Shown: positions 27,461 to 36,654 of the stretch, one piece after another
How the letters are laid out: the number at the start of each line of letters is the position of its first letter
Numbering within the stretch: the stretch's first letter is position 1
Assembly: GCF_027487935.1 (NCBI RefSeq)
Contig: NZ_JAIYCP010000033.1
Coordinates: 1 to 64,000, forward strand
DNA length: 64,000 nt
Source: Brevundimonas sp.
Lineage (GTDB): Bacteria > Pseudomonadota > Alphaproteobacteria > Caulobacterales > Caulobacteraceae
Reading direction: 5' to 3'
Notes under the pieces: model-generated
Database searches by the model: none
What the model was told of the DNA's origin: nothing
Seen by the model: only the letters and a program-made list of their open reading frames with translations
Program-made: the position numbers and the translations under genes

Positions 27461-28774
27461 TTAGCCGAACTGCCGCTCGAACCGTCCCAGCGCCGCCGGG
27501 TGAAGGCGGACCACAACATGGGTGCGGCCCTCCTCGTCCGTCTCGCGCCCCGTGACCCGCCCGTTCTCGTAAAGCCAGGCCAGCGCCTCGCCCTGTGAGG
27601 GCAGCAGGGTCAGTTCCGTCTCCGGATCATCGTCGATCAGGCCGGCGATGGTGTCGCGCAGGGGTTCGATCCCCTCCCCGGTCCAGGCCGAGACCGCCAC
27701 CGCCCGGCCCTCGCGGGACAGGCGTTCGGCGAGGCCGAGCACGCTCTCGCGCGCATCCTCATCCAGCAGGTCGATCTTGTTCCAGACCTCCAGCACCCGA
27801 CGGGTCTTGCCCTCGAGCGTGGGGATCTGTTTCAGCACCGCCTCGACGTCCTTCGACTGGGCCTCGCTGTCGGGGGACGCGATATCGCGGACATGCAGGA
27901 TCAGGTCGGCCTCGCCCACCTCCTCCAGCGTGGCGCGGAAGCTCTCGACCAGTTCGTGCGGCAGGTCGGAGATGAAGCCCACGGTGTCGGCGACGATGGC
28001 CGGCCGGCCCTGCGGCAGGCGGATGGTGCGCTGGGTGGTATCGAGGGTGGCGAACAGCAGGTCCTTGGCCACCACGTCCGAGCCGGTCAGGCGGTTGAAC
28101 AGGGTGGACTTGCCGGCGTTGGTGTATCCGACCAGGGCGATGGTCGGGAACGGCACCTTCTGGCGCTGTTTGCGGTGCAGACCGCGGGTGCGCCGCACCT
28201 CATCCAGTTCGACCTTCAGCTTGACGATCCGGTCGGCGATCAGACGGCGGTCGAGTTCGATCTGGGTCTCGCCGGGGCCGCCCGTCGAGCCGGTGCCACC
28301 GCGTTGGCGTTCCAGGTGGGTCCAGGTGCGGACGAGGCGGGACCTCTCGTAGTCCAGCCGCGCCAGTTCGACCTGCAGACGGCCCTCCTTGGTGCGGGCG
28401 CGGCGGCCGAAAATCTCGAGGATCAGGCCGGTGCGATCGATGACCTTGCAGTCCCAGGCCTTTTCCAGATTGCGTTGCTGCACCGGCGACAGGGCGTCAT
28501 CGATGACCACCGCCTCGGCCTCGGCGGCGCGAACCAGGGCGGCCAGTTCATCGACCTTGCCCGAACCGAACAGGGTGGCGGGTGTCACCTTGCGGATGCG
28601 CACGATCTCCTCCCCGCGCACATCAAGGTCGAGCGCCCGCGCCAGTCCGACGGCTTCTTCCAGACGCTCGACCGACTGGCGCGAGCTTTCACTCGCGCCG
28701 GCGTCGGAGCGGTCGGGATGGATGACGACCGCCCGGATCAGGGGGACGGCGTGGTCGATCAGATGGGAAGCCAA
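27461..28774 (-). CDS. hflX: GTPase HflX
   Basis: A ribosome-associated GTPase that helps split stalled or heat-damaged 70S ribosomes. The 437 residues have the HflX N-terminal domain (ATLFGSGKVDELAALV, DRTGLILEIFGRRARTKEGRLQVELA), a glycine-rich GGTGSTGGPGETQIELDRR linker, and the G domain with GYTNAGKST, DTVGFISDLPHELV and NKIDLLD. The frame opens at TTG 28774 and no ATG or GTG lies in the conserved beginning, so a TTG start is likely. It is downstream of hfq, as in many Proteobacteria, but 168 bases containing a palindromic element separate them. Confidence 0.95.
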   Translation of the reverse strand: MASHLIDHAVPLIRAVVIHPDRSDAGASESSRQSVERLEEAVGLARALDLDVRGEEIVRIRKVTPATLFGSGKVDELAALVRAAEAEAVVIDDALSPVQQRNLEKAWDCKVIDRTGLILEIFGRRARTKEGRLQVELARLDYERSRLVRTWTHLERQRGGTGSTGGPGETQIELDRRLIADRIVKLKVELDEVRRTRGLHRKQRQKVPFPTIALVGYTNAGKSTLFNRLTGSDVVAKDLLFATLDTTQRTIRLPQGRPAIVADTVGFISDLPHELVESFRATLEEVGEADLILHVRDIASPDSEAQSKDVEAVLKQIPTLEGKTRRVLEVWNKIDLLDEDARESVLGLAERLSREGRAVAVSAWTGEGIEPLRDTIAGLIDDDPETELTLLPSQGEALAWLYENGRVTGRETDEEGRTHVVVRLHPAALGRFERQFG

Positions 28775-28791
28775 ACAGGTCTCTTTCGTGC

Positions 28792-28922
28792 GTCATCCTC
28801 GGGCTTGACCCGAGGATCAGACGATCCGGTGTGCAGCGTCAGATAGGTGCCCGGAGGCCGCAGGGCCACCCCGGACGCACAGGCACACAACGTCTGGCCC
28901 TCGGGTCAAGCCCGAGGGTGAC
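28792..28922. repeat. Palindromic element between hfq and hflX
   Basis: The ends are near-perfect inverted repeats: GTCATCCTCGGGCTTGACCC from 28792 and the complementary arm ending GAGGGTGAC at 28922. Each arm is also a hairpin (CCTCGGG/CCCGAGG). Further in, AGACG and CGTCT are also symmetrically placed. The GTCATCC end resembles the terminal repeats of the element at 9317-9576. It may attenuate transcription from hfq into hflX. Confidence 0.7.
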
Positions 28923-28942
28923 GGCCGAAGGGGCTGGGTCAA

Positions 28943-29188
28943 TCAGTCTTCGTCCGCGTCGGGCTCGTACAGCTGCACGGGCGCGGACGGCATGATGGTC
29001 GAGATGGCGTGTTTGTAGACCAGCTGCGACTGCCCATCGCGGCGCAGCAGCACACAGAAATTGTCGAACCAGGTCACGATGCCCTGCAGCTTGACGCCAT
29101 TCACCAGAAAGATGGTCAGGGGCGTCTTGGTCTTGCGGACGCTGTTGAGGAAGGTGTCCTGAAGGTTTTTGGACTTGTCTTGCGACAT
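28943..29188 (-). CDS. hfq: RNA chaperone Hfq
   Basis: An 81-residue Sm-like hexameric protein that pairs small RNAs with mRNAs. The Sm1 motif ([43 protein letters not shown]) and the Sm2 motif [13 protein letters not shown] are complete, and the tail is short and acidic (YEPDADED), as usual in Alphaproteobacteria. It lies between the D-amino-acid transaminase gene and hflX. Confidence 0.97.
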   Translation of the reverse strand: MSQDKSKNLQDTFLNSVRKTKTPLTIFLVNGVKLQGIVTWFDNFCVLLRRDGQSQLVYKHAISTIMPSAPVQLYEPDADED

Positions 29189-29296
29189 GGCAGGTTCAGC
29201 CTGTTCTTGCTTGTTCTCCGGCCGGGGGAGCGGCGCGGGGCTGGATCGAATGTCCGGCCCGTCACCTTAGCCACCGGCCGCACACGCCCGCAACGC

Positions 29297-30160
29297 CTAG
29301 ATGGCGTCGCGCCTTGCCTGATCCAGATACAGGGTCCGCAAACGCTTCGTGATCGGCCCCGGCTTGCCGTCGCCGATCTTCACCCCGTCGATCGACACGG
29401 CCGGCATGACGAAGGCTCCGGCGGCGGTGAAGAAGGCCTCCTTCGCCCGCTTGGCCTCGTCGACGCTGAACGGTCGCTCGTCCAGTTCGACGCCCTCTTC
29501 CGCGATCAACGCCATCACGGCGGTCCGGGTGATCCCTTTCAGGATATTGGCCTGGGCATCCCGGGTCCGTAGCTTGCCGTGCTCGTCGACGATCCAGGCA
29601 TTGGTCGATGAGCCCTCGGTGACCAGTCCCATCTCGTCGACCATCCAGGCCTCATAGGCCCCACGCTCGCGGGCCGCCTGTTTGGCCAGGACATTGGCGA
29701 GCAGGCCGACGGTCTTGATGTCACAACGACCCCAGCGGATGTCGGGCACGGTGACGACGGCGACGCCCTTCTTCGCGGTTGCCTCGCTCTTGAAGGCACT
29801 GATCGAGCGGGCCGTGACGATGACGCTGGGCGGCGTGCCCTCCGCCGGGAAGGGATGGTCGCGCCGGGCCGTGCCGCGCGTGACCTGCAGATAGACGATC
29901 CCGTTGCTGACCCGGTTGCGCCGGATCGTCTCCTTGAGCACCCGGGTCAGGGACTCGCGCGTCATCGGAATGTCGATGCGCAGCTCGTTCAGACTGCGGT
30001 GCAGCCGGGTCATGTGGCCGTCGAAATCCGCCATCCGGCCGTCGAAGATCGACCAGACCTCATAGACCCCGTCCGCGAACTGGAAACCGCGGTCCTCGAC
30101 GTGGATCACAGCCTGGCCGTGCGGCTGGTACTGGCCATTCACATAGGCGACACGGCTCAT
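29297..30160 (-). CDS. dat: D-amino-acid transaminase (class IV aminotransferase)
   Basis: A PLP enzyme that interconverts D-amino acids and 2-oxoacids, for example D-alanine and D-glutamate. The 287 residues fit class IV. Features are VNGQYQPHGQAVIHVEDRGFQFADGVYEVW, the PLP-lysine segment RWGRCDIKTVGLLANVLAKQAA, and the phosphate-binding VTEGSSTNAWIV and ILKGITRTAV. The DRGFQFADGVYE segment is typical of D-amino-acid transaminases rather than branched-chain enzymes. Its ATG overlaps the ntrX stop. This place between ntrX and hfq is conserved in Caulobacterales relatives. Confidence 0.9.
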   Translation of the reverse strand: MSRVAYVNGQYQPHGQAVIHVEDRGFQFADGVYEVWSIFDGRMADFDGHMTRLHRSLNELRIDIPMTRESLTRVLKETIRRNRVSNGIVYLQVTRGTARRDHPFPAEGTPPSVIVTARSISAFKSEATAKKGVAVVTVPDIRWGRCDIKTVGLLANVLAKQAARERGAYEAWMVDEMGLVTEGSSTNAWIVDEHGKLRTRDAQANILKGITRTAVMALIAEEGVELDERPFSVDEAKRAKEAFFTAAGAFVMPAVSIDGVKIGDGKPGPITKRLRTLYLDQARRDAI

Positions 30161-31572
30161 TCTTCGACTGCCTCTTCGAGATCATCCTCGCCGCCGCGCG
30201 ACGGCGACACACCCAGCGATTTGAGCTTACGGTGCAGGGCTGACCGCTCCATGCCGATGAAGGCGGCCGTGCGCGAGATATTGCCGCCGAAGCGCATGAT
30301 CTGCGCCGCCAGATATTCGCGCTCGAACACCTCACGGGCCTCGCGCAACGGCAGGGCAATGATCCGCTCGCCGCCCAGGGTGCCGGTCGAATTGGCGTTG
30401 GTCGCCTCGGACGGCAGCATGTCGGCACTGATCGGCTGGTCCGGGTCACCGGTGGCCAGGATCAGCAGGCGCTCGACATTGTTGCGCAGCTGACGGACGT
30501 TGCCGGGCCAGGGATGGACCTGCAGCACGGCGATGGCGTCTTCACCGAGCCGTCGCTTGGGAAGACCCTGGGACGCCGACAGGGTGTCGATGAAGTAGTC
30601 GATCAGTTCCTGGATATCCTCACGCCGCTCGGACAGGGCGGGCACCCGGATCGGCACCACATTCAGGCGGTGGAACAGGTCCTCGCGGAACCGGCCCTCG
30701 GCGATTTCGACCTTGAGGTCCCGCGATGTCGAGGTGACCACCCGGATGTCGACCTGGACGTCCTGTTCGCCACCCACCCGACGGAAGCGTTGCTCGACCA
30801 GCACGCGCAGGACCCGGCTCTGGCTCTCGCGCGGCATGTCGCCGACGTCGTCGAGATAGAGGGTGCCGTTGTGGGCCCGCTCGAACACGCCGATCTTGCG
30901 CGGCCGGCCGTCGTGGCCCTCCTCGCCGAACAGTTCGATATCCAGCCGTTCGGGGGTCATGCCGGCAGCGGAGATGGCGACGAACTCGCCCCTGGACCGG
31001 GCGCTGGCCTCGTGGATCTGGCGCGCCACGAGCTCCTTGCCCGAGCCGGGCGGGCCCGAGATCAGGACACGGCTGTTGGCCGGTGCGACCTTGGCGACGG
31101 TGCTGCGCAGGGTCTGGGCTGCAGCGGATCGACCTATGAAGCCCGAAGGGGCAGCCACCTGGGCCCGCAGCCGCCTGTTCTCGCGCTTGAGCGAGGACGC
31201 CTCAAGCGCCCTCTGAACCACGACCACCAGACGATCGGATTTGAATGGCTTTTCGATGAAGTCATAGGCTCCGCGCTGCAGGGCTGTGACCGCCGTCTCG
31301 ATATTGCCGTGGCCCGAGATCATCACCACCGGCAGATCGGGATCCAGTTCCTTGATCACATCCAGCAGTTCCAGCCCGTCCAGACCGCCGCCCTGCATCC
31401 AGATATCGAGCAGCGCCAGCGACGGCCGTCGGGCCCGGATCGCCGCCAGGGCCTCATCGGAGTTCGACGCAACCCGCACGGCGTGGCCCTCGTCCTCCAG
31501 CAGGCCTGAGACCAGCTCGCGGATGTCGGCCTCGTCGTCGACGACCAGAATGTCGGCGCCCGTGGATCGCAT
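30157..31572 (-). CDS. ntrX: Response regulator NtrX
   Basis: Transcriptional regulator paired with NtrY, linked to nitrogen, redox and envelope control in Alphaproteobacteria. Domains are a receiver at 5-125 (phosphoacceptor Asp56 in ALLDIW, Lys108 in EKPF), a central AAA+ domain with Walker A GPPGSGKE at 173-180 and TLYLDDVGDMP, and a C-terminal Fis-type helix-turn-helix (GGNISRTAAFIGMERSALHRKLKSLG). The sigma-54 contact loop GAFTGA is not present: residues 213-233 read ELFGEEGHDGRPRKIGVFER. It therefore probably does not activate sigma-54 in the classical way. Nine bases after ntrY. Confidence 0.95.
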   Translation of the reverse strand: MRSTGADILVVDDEADIRELVSGLLEDEGHAVRVASNSDEALAAIRARRPSLALLDIWMQGGGLDGLELLDVIKELDPDLPVVMISGHGNIETAVTALQRGAYDFIEKPFKSDRLVVVVQRALEASSLKRENRRLRAQVAAPSGFIGRSAAAQTLRSTVAKVAPANSRVLISGPPGSGKELVARQIHEASARSRGEFVAISAAGMTPERLDIELFGEEGHDGRPRKIGVFERAHNGTLYLDDVGDMPRESQSRVLRVLVEQRFRRVGGEQDVQVDIRVVTSTSRDLKVEIAEGRFREDLFHRLNVVPIRVPALSERREDIQELIDYFIDTLSASQGLPKRRLGEDAIAVLQVHPWPGNVRQLRNNVERLLILATGDPDQPISADMLPSEATNANSTGTLGGERIIALPLREAREVFEREYLAAQIMRFGGNISRTAAFIGMERSALHRKLKSLGVSPSRGGEDDLEEAVEE

Positions 31573-31581
31573 GATGCCTCG

Positions 31582-33885
31582 CTATTCGGCGGCCGGAACC
31601 GTGCGGGACCGGGAGGCTTTCGCCTCCCTGGTCCCGGCGGCGCCGGTCGGCTTCGGTTGGGATTTCAGGGGGAAGATCAGGCAGACGCGCGCGCCTGCCA
31701 GGGTCTCGGCATCGGCCAGCTTCAGTTCGCCGCCGTGCTCCTCACAGATGCGTTTGACGATGGCCAGGCCGAGGCCGGTGCCCTTCTCGCGCGTGGTCAC
31801 ATAGGGTTCCGTCAGCCGGTCGCGGTCCTTGGCGGGCAGGCCCAGACCGTCGTCCTCGATGATGAAGACCGCGGACTCGTCCTCGACCAGCAGCCGGGCG
31901 GAAATCCCCGGGCGGTCGCTGTCTCCGTCGCGCGGAGCAATGGCGCGCCGGGCGGCCACGGCCTCACCGGCGTTCTTGAGGATATTGGTCAGGGCCTGTC
32001 CGACCATGGGCCGGTCTGCGTGCAGGACAAGGCTGGGCAAGGGCTCGATCAGTTCGACACCGACCCCGGCCGCCGCGACCCGCTGGGCAAAGACAGCTTC
32101 ACGCAGCAACTCGGCCGGATCGCAGGCGGTGAAGCGCGGTGCCGGCATCCGGGCAAAGGACGAGAACTCATCGACCATCCGGCCGATGTCACCGACCTGA
32201 CGGATGATGGTCTCGGTACAGCGGTCAAACACCTCGACATCGTCGCCGACCTGACTGCGATAGCGCCGCCGCAGTCGCTCCGCCGACAGCTGGATGGGGG
32301 TCAGGGGGTTCTTGATCTCGTGGGCGATACGCCGGGCCACGTCACGCCAGGCGGCATTGCGCTGGGCCGTGACCAGCCGGGTGATGTCGTCGAAGGTCAG
32401 CACCATCTCGCCGCCGACACCGCCCTCGATCCGCACGCGCAGGCGCCGGGTCTCGCCTTCGAGGCTGACGTCGATCTCTTCCTCGATATGGGCCTCGGCG
32501 CGGGCGGCCAACTGGCTGAGTTCCGGCGACACCTCACCCAGAGGACGGCCGATGATCGCCGGGTCGCGGATGGCCAGAAGCTCGACCGCGCTGTCGTTGA
32601 TGGCCGAGACACGACGCTGACGATCAAGGCCGATCACGCCTGCAGACACGCCGGAGAGCACGGTCTCGATGAACCGGCTACGGCCCGTGGCCTCCTCGCT
32701 GGCGGCCCTCAACGCAGCCTGCTGGGCCTCCAGGTCGCCGGTCATGCGGTTGAAGGCGGCCGACAGGGTCTTGATCTCGCCGGGCCCGTCGTCGCCGTTT
32801 ACACGGGCGGTCAGGTCGCCGCCGGCAACCTTGTCCGCCGCCTCGACCAGACGGCCGATGGGCGCGGAGATGGCGCTGGCCGCCGACATCCCCAGCCACA
32901 CGGCCCCGACGAGTACCAGCAGGGCGGTCTCGAAATAGCCGAGGGCAAAGGCGGTCTGGATACGGGCCCGGCTCTGTTTTGCGTCGCGGAAGGCGACGAT
33001 GGACTCCCGGCCATTGCGCATCTGGGCCATCAATCCGGGCTGCATCGGCCGGACCAGATACAGATAGGCCTCGCCGTAGCCGGTCAGCGGATAAAGGGTC
33101 CGGATGGCATCCGGATTTTCGGTCACTGCAATGGGGGCCGTCTCCCCACGCGCGGCCGTTTCGAGGTCCTGAAGCGACGGCGCGAAATAAGGGGGCGCGC
33201 CCGGCAACTCACCGCGCGCCAGCACCTGCCCCTGCCCATCGACAATGTAGAGCGCCGGATAGCCGAACAGGTCCGCGACCTGGGTCAGGAGTTCCGAGAA
33301 CTGGATCGGATATTCAAATCGGGCAATGGCCTCCGGCGCCGCCAGTTCGTCGGTTATGGTCTCCAGATCGGATTCGACCTGCAGGCTGACATCCCGGACA
33401 TAGGCCTGGCCGATGAGGGCCCCGTTCTGGACCGCCGAGGTGACATTGTCGCTGAACCACTGGTCCACGCCACGATTGACCAGCAGGCCGAAGACCAGGG
33501 CGATCAGCACCGCCGGGATCAGGGCCACCATCGAGAACAGGGTCACAAAGCGCAGATGCAAACGCGCCCCCGCGTCAGTCCGGCGGCGGAACAGCATCAG
33601 GGCCCTTCGACCGACGACGGCGGCCAGACACCCGATCAGCAGCAGATTGACGCCGAGGATGACCAGAACAGCCTGGCTTGCGGCCGCCCGGGCTCCGGGC
33701 CCGTTGGCATCCGGCGACACAGCCACCAGCCAGATGGCGGCGGCGGTGACGAGGAAGGCGACGGCATAGGCAATCAGGAAGGCATTGCGACGACGATCCT
33801 CGGACCAGCCGGCAAACCAGCGAACCGCGCCGCGTCGATCAGCGGGCGGAGCGGGATCGACATCGGCGGCAGGTGTATCCGTCAT
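31582..33885 (-). CDS. ntrY: Sensor histidine kinase NtrY
   Basis: A 767-residue membrane sensor kinase. It has N-terminal membrane segments (AFLIAYAVAFLVTAAAIWLVAV, AVLVILGVNLLLIGCLAAVV, FSMVALIPAVLIALVFGLLV), a periplasmic stretch of about 170 residues, another membrane segment and a HAMP domain (IGRLVEAADKVAGGDLTARV), and a PAS domain around residue 400. HisKA follows (RRIAHEIKNPLTPIQLSAERL, phosphorylated His), then HATPase with FIIEDDGLGLP and EKGTGLGLAIVKRI. It should phosphorylate NtrX, encoded just downstream. It follows dusB directly; the usual ntrB and ntrC are missing between them. Confidence 0.95.
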   Translation of the reverse strand: MTDTPAADVDPAPPADRRGAVRWFAGWSEDRRRNAFLIAYAVAFLVTAAAIWLVAVSPDANGPGARAAASQAVLVILGVNLLLIGCLAAVVGRRALMLFRRRTDAGARLHLRFVTLFSMVALIPAVLIALVFGLLVNRGVDQWFSDNVTSAVQNGALIGQAYVRDVSLQVESDLETITDELAAPEAIARFEYPIQFSELLTQVADLFGYPALYIVDGQGQVLARGELPGAPPYFAPSLQDLETAARGETAPIAVTENPDAIRTLYPLTGYGEAYLYLVRPMQPGLMAQMRNGRESIVAFRDAKQSRARIQTAFALGYFETALLVLVGAVWLGMSAASAISAPIGRLVEAADKVAGGDLTARVNGDDGPGEIKTLSAAFNRMTGDLEAQQAALRAASEEATGRSRFIETVLSGVSAGVIGLDRQRRVSAINDSAVELLAIRDPAIIGRPLGEVSPELSQLAARAEAHIEEEIDVSLEGETRRLRVRIEGGVGGEMVLTFDDITRLVTAQRNAAWRDVARRIAHEIKNPLTPIQLSAERLRRRYRSQVGDDVEVFDRCTETIIRQVGDIGRMVDEFSSFARMPAPRFTACDPAELLREAVFAQRVAAAGVGVELIEPLPSLVLHADRPMVGQALTNILKNAGEAVAARRAIAPRDGDSDRPGISARLLVEDESAVFIIEDDGLGLPAKDRDRLTEPYVTTREKGTGLGLAIVKRICEEHGGELKLADAETLAGARVCLIFPLKSQPKPTGAAGTREAKASRSRTVPAAE

Positions 33886-33947
33886 GCCACGGCAGCTTCA
33901 ACCAACTGTGGCGAAATATCAACACCCTGGTTGCTGGAATGCGTCAC

Positions 33948-34934
33948 TTAGGCCCAGAGCGCCTCAAGGGCAGACTCAACCGCCGCAGCGGTTTCCAGCC
34001 GGCACAGGCGGGCCTTCGCCGCGCGCCGCTCCACCGGATCCTCCGGCCAGGGGGCCTGTTCGACATACCAGCCGAGGTGTTTGCGAAACATCTTCAGCCC
34101 CAGGGGCAGGTCATAGAAGGCGACAGAGGCGCGCAGGTGTTCAATGACGATGGCCAGCCGCTCCTGGCGATCCGGCTCCAGCAGCACCGTCCCGTCGGCC
34201 AGGGCACGCTCCAGATGCGCCGCCAGCCAGGGACGACCATAGACGCCCCGGCCCAGCATCAGGGCGTCGGCCCCCGACTGGCGAAGGGCCTCGCGCGCAT
34301 CATCCGCGGTCAGGATGTCTCCGTTGACGATGACCGGAATGCCCACCGCCGCCTTGACCTCGCCGACCGCCGTCCAGTCGGCAACGCCGGTATAGAACTG
34401 CTGCCGCGTCCGCCCGTGGACCGTCACGGCCCGGATGCCGATCTCCTCGGCCCGCTTCGCCAGCAGCGGCGCATTGCGGTGGGCATCGTCCCAGCCCAGC
34501 CGCATCTTGACCGTCACTGGCCGACTGGTGGCCTCGACCGCGGCCTGCATCAGCCGGGCGGCCAGCTCGGGGGTGCGCATCAGGGCCGATCCGCAGGCCG
34601 AGCCGGTGACCTCCTTGGCCGGACAGCCGAAATTCAGATCCACGATGTCGGCACCAGCCTTTTCGGCCATGCGCGCGCCCTCGGCCATGGCCGCCGGGTC
34701 CCTGCCGACCAGCTGGATCACGGTCAGGGGCAGGCCCTCACCCACAGCGGCGCGGCGCACGACATCGGGCCGGGCCCGGGCCAGCTCGGCGGCGGCCACC
34801 ATCTCGGTCGCCACATAGGCCGCGCCCAGCCGTGAGGCGAGCCGCCGGAACGGCAGGTCCGTGATCCCGGTCATGGGGGCGGTCAGCACCCGGCCGGGTA
34901 CCCAGACGTCGCCGATCTGCAGGCCGTTTTGCAT
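33948..34934 (-). CDS. dusB: tRNA-dihydrouridine synthase (DusB/NifR3)
   Basis: An FMN enzyme that reduces uridines in the tRNA D-loop. Motifs are LTAPMTGITDLPFRRLASRLGA, VDLNFGCPAKEV with the catalytic cysteine, VKMRLGWDD, VTVHGRTRQQFYTG and ADALMLGRGVYGRPWL. Length (328 residues) is normal. I start at the ATG giving MQNGLQIG; the frame runs upstream to TTG 34970 without similarity. In Alphaproteobacteria this gene (nifR3) usually precedes ntrB-ntrC; here ntrY follows immediately. Confidence 0.95.
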   Translation of the reverse strand: MQNGLQIGDVWVPGRVLTAPMTGITDLPFRRLASRLGAAYVATEMVAAAELARARPDVVRRAAVGEGLPLTVIQLVGRDPAAMAEGARMAEKAGADIVDLNFGCPAKEVTGSACGSALMRTPELAARLMQAAVEATSRPVTVKMRLGWDDAHRNAPLLAKRAEEIGIRAVTVHGRTRQQFYTGVADWTAVGEVKAAVGIPVIVNGDILTADDAREALRQSGADALMLGRGVYGRPWLAAHLERALADGTVLLEPDRQERLAIVIEHLRASVAFYDLPLGLKMFRKHLGWYVEQAPWPEDPVERRAAKARLCRLETAAAVESALEALWA

Positions 34935-34977
34935 GGCGGGCAGATAGGGCCTTTGGCGGCCCGGGTCCAACCCGGAC

Positions 34978-35403
34978 TCAGACCTGGAAGACAGCCATCG
35001 CAGCGCGCACTGCGAGAAGGACGAGGACGCTGCTCGCCACCATGAAGACGGCGAACCGCAAAATGATCACATTGATCAATGCCTGGATCAGGCTGTGCAC
35101 AAGGCGCAACCCAACATAGGCCCAGGCCAGCGCGAGGTTCAGCCCGTCGCCCTGCCCGACCAGCGCCAGGGTCAGCGCCGTCGCGTAGAACAGCGTCGGC
35201 TGCTCCATCAGATGGTTGTAGTTGTCCGCCTTCCACCGCACACGAGGGGGCAGCCCGCCCATCATGATGTCCCTCGGCAAATCGGGGTCCAGCTTCGTTC
35301 CGGCCTGAACCATCGCAGGCAGGCGGGTGGCGTACAGCCAACCCCACATGACCATCGACCAGAGCACCAGGACAATGACGGGTTGCAGGATTGCAGAGTG
35401 CAT
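34978..35403 (-). CDS. MAPEG family membrane protein
   Basis: A 141-residue inner-membrane protein of the MAPEG superfamily (membrane-associated proteins in eicosanoid and glutathione metabolism). About four hydrophobic segments are visible, starting with [22 protein letters not shown]. The family-typical middle is [26 protein letters not shown], and ending segments include [19 protein letters not shown]. Bacterial members are of unknown substrate. The ATG has GGAG seven bases upstream. It is inserted between dusB and the divergent ispDF. Confidence 0.85.
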   Translation of the reverse strand: MHSAILQPVIVLVLWSMVMWGWLYATRLPAMVQAGTKLDPDLPRDIMMGGLPPRVRWKADNYNHLMEQPTLFYATALTLALVGQGDGLNLALAWAYVGLRLVHSLIQALINVIILRFAVFMVASSVLVLLAVRAAMAVFQV

Positions 35404-35514
35404 CGGAGCTCCTCCCGTCAACAGGCTGGCCGAGGCCTTGTCCGTTGTCAAACAGGATGCACCCGATGCCATGGGGCCTCGTCAGCACAGCACAGGGCCG
35501 GTAGAAGCGGCCCC

Positions 35515-36654
35515 ATGAGCTTCTCCGCCATCATCGTCGCCGCCGGAACAGGAAGCCGTGCCGGCGAAGCCAAGCAATGGCGCAGGCTGGGCGGCAAGCC
35601 GGTCATACGCTGGTCCGTCGAGGCGATGCTCAGGGCCGGCGCGTCGGATGTGGTCGTCGTCGTGGCGGCCGGGTCCGAGACGGCGGCGGCCGCCGCCCTC
35701 ACCGATCTCTCCGGCTGGCGACTGGCGACCGGCGGTTCTTCGCGGGCCGCTTCGGTCCGCAATGGGCTTCGGACGCTCGGTGGTCCGGGCGTCCGGCCCG
35801 TCCTGATCCATGACGCCGCCCGCCCCTTCCTTGACGGCCCCGTGATTCATCGCCTGATCGCAGCCCTCGATTCCGCCGATGGAGCCCTGCCGGCCCTGCC
35901 GGTCGCCGACAGTCTGCGCCGGGCCACCGACGGTCATGTGGCGGGCTCGGTGGATCGGGCAGACCTGTGGCGGGCCCAGACCCCGCAGGCCTTCCGCTAT
36001 CAGGTCATCGTCGATGCCTATGCGGCCTGGCCGGAAGACGAGACGGCCACGGACGAGGCGGCCGTGGTCGAGCGCGCGGGCGGCAGGGTCCTGATCGTCC
36101 CGGGCGACACACGACTGATGAAACTGACCTGGCCTGAGGATTTCGCCATGGCTGAAGCGCTCATTCCCCGTCAGACACGCGTCGGCCAGGGCTTTGACGC
36201 CCATCGCTGGGGGCCCGGTTCCTCGGTCTGGCTGTGCGGCGTGGAAATCCCGCATGACCAGACCCTGATCGGCCATTCCGATGCCGACGCCGGGCTGCAC
36301 GCCCTCACCGACGCCATTCTCGGAGCCATGGGTGACGGCGACATCGGCGACCATTTCCCACCCACCGATCCGCAGTGGAAGGGGGCCTCGTCCGACCGCT
36401 TCCTGATCCATGCGGTCGAGCGGCTGACCGCGCGCGGCGGTCGGCTGGTCAATGTCGATGTCACTCTGATCTGCGAGCGGCCGAAGGTGAAGCCACATCG
36501 TCAGGCCATGCGCGAACGGCTGGCTGAATTGCTGTCCCTTCCGCTCGATGCCGTCAGCGTCAAGGCCACCACGACCGAGGCCATGGGCTTCACCGGCCGC
36601 GGCGAGGGTCTGGCCGCCCAGGCCCTTGCGACGATCGAGCTTACTGGCGCCTGA
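35515..36654 (+). CDS. ispDF: Bifunctional MEP cytidylyltransferase / MECDP synthase
   Basis: Carries two non-consecutive steps of the non-mevalonate isoprenoid pathway in one 379-residue chain. The IspD domain (1 to about 220) has [35 protein letters not shown] and [11 protein letters not shown]. The IspF domain (from about 221) starts [12 protein letters not shown] and has [41 protein letters not shown] and [13 protein letters not shown]. The fusion is common in Alphaproteobacteria. The start is the ATG of the conserved [11 protein letters not shown]; the frame is open upstream without similarity. The 3' end overlaps the convergent next gene by 14 bases. Confidence 0.96.
   Translation: MSFSAIIVAAGTGSRAGEAKQWRRLGGKPVIRWSVEAMLRAGASDVVVVVAAGSETAAAAALTDLSGWRLATGGSSRAASVRNGLRTLGGPGVRPVLIHDAARPFLDGPVIHRLIAALDSADGALPALPVADSLRRATDGHVAGSVDRADLWRAQTPQAFRYQVIVDAYAAWPEDETATDEAAVVERAGGRVLIVPGDTRLMKLTWPEDFAMAEALIPRQTRVGQGFDAHRWGPGSSVWLCGVEIPHDQTLIGHSDADAGLHALTDAILGAMGDGDIGDHFPPTDPQWKGASSDRFLIHAVERLTARGGRLVNVDVTLICERPKVKPHRQAMRERLAELLSLPLDAVSVKATTTEAMGFTGRGEGLAAQALATIELTGA

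Noticed and set aside
31657..33951. A 764-codon plus-strand frame opposite ntrY
   Set aside because: Shadow frame created by codon bias; ntrY on the minus strand has all histidine-kinase motifs.
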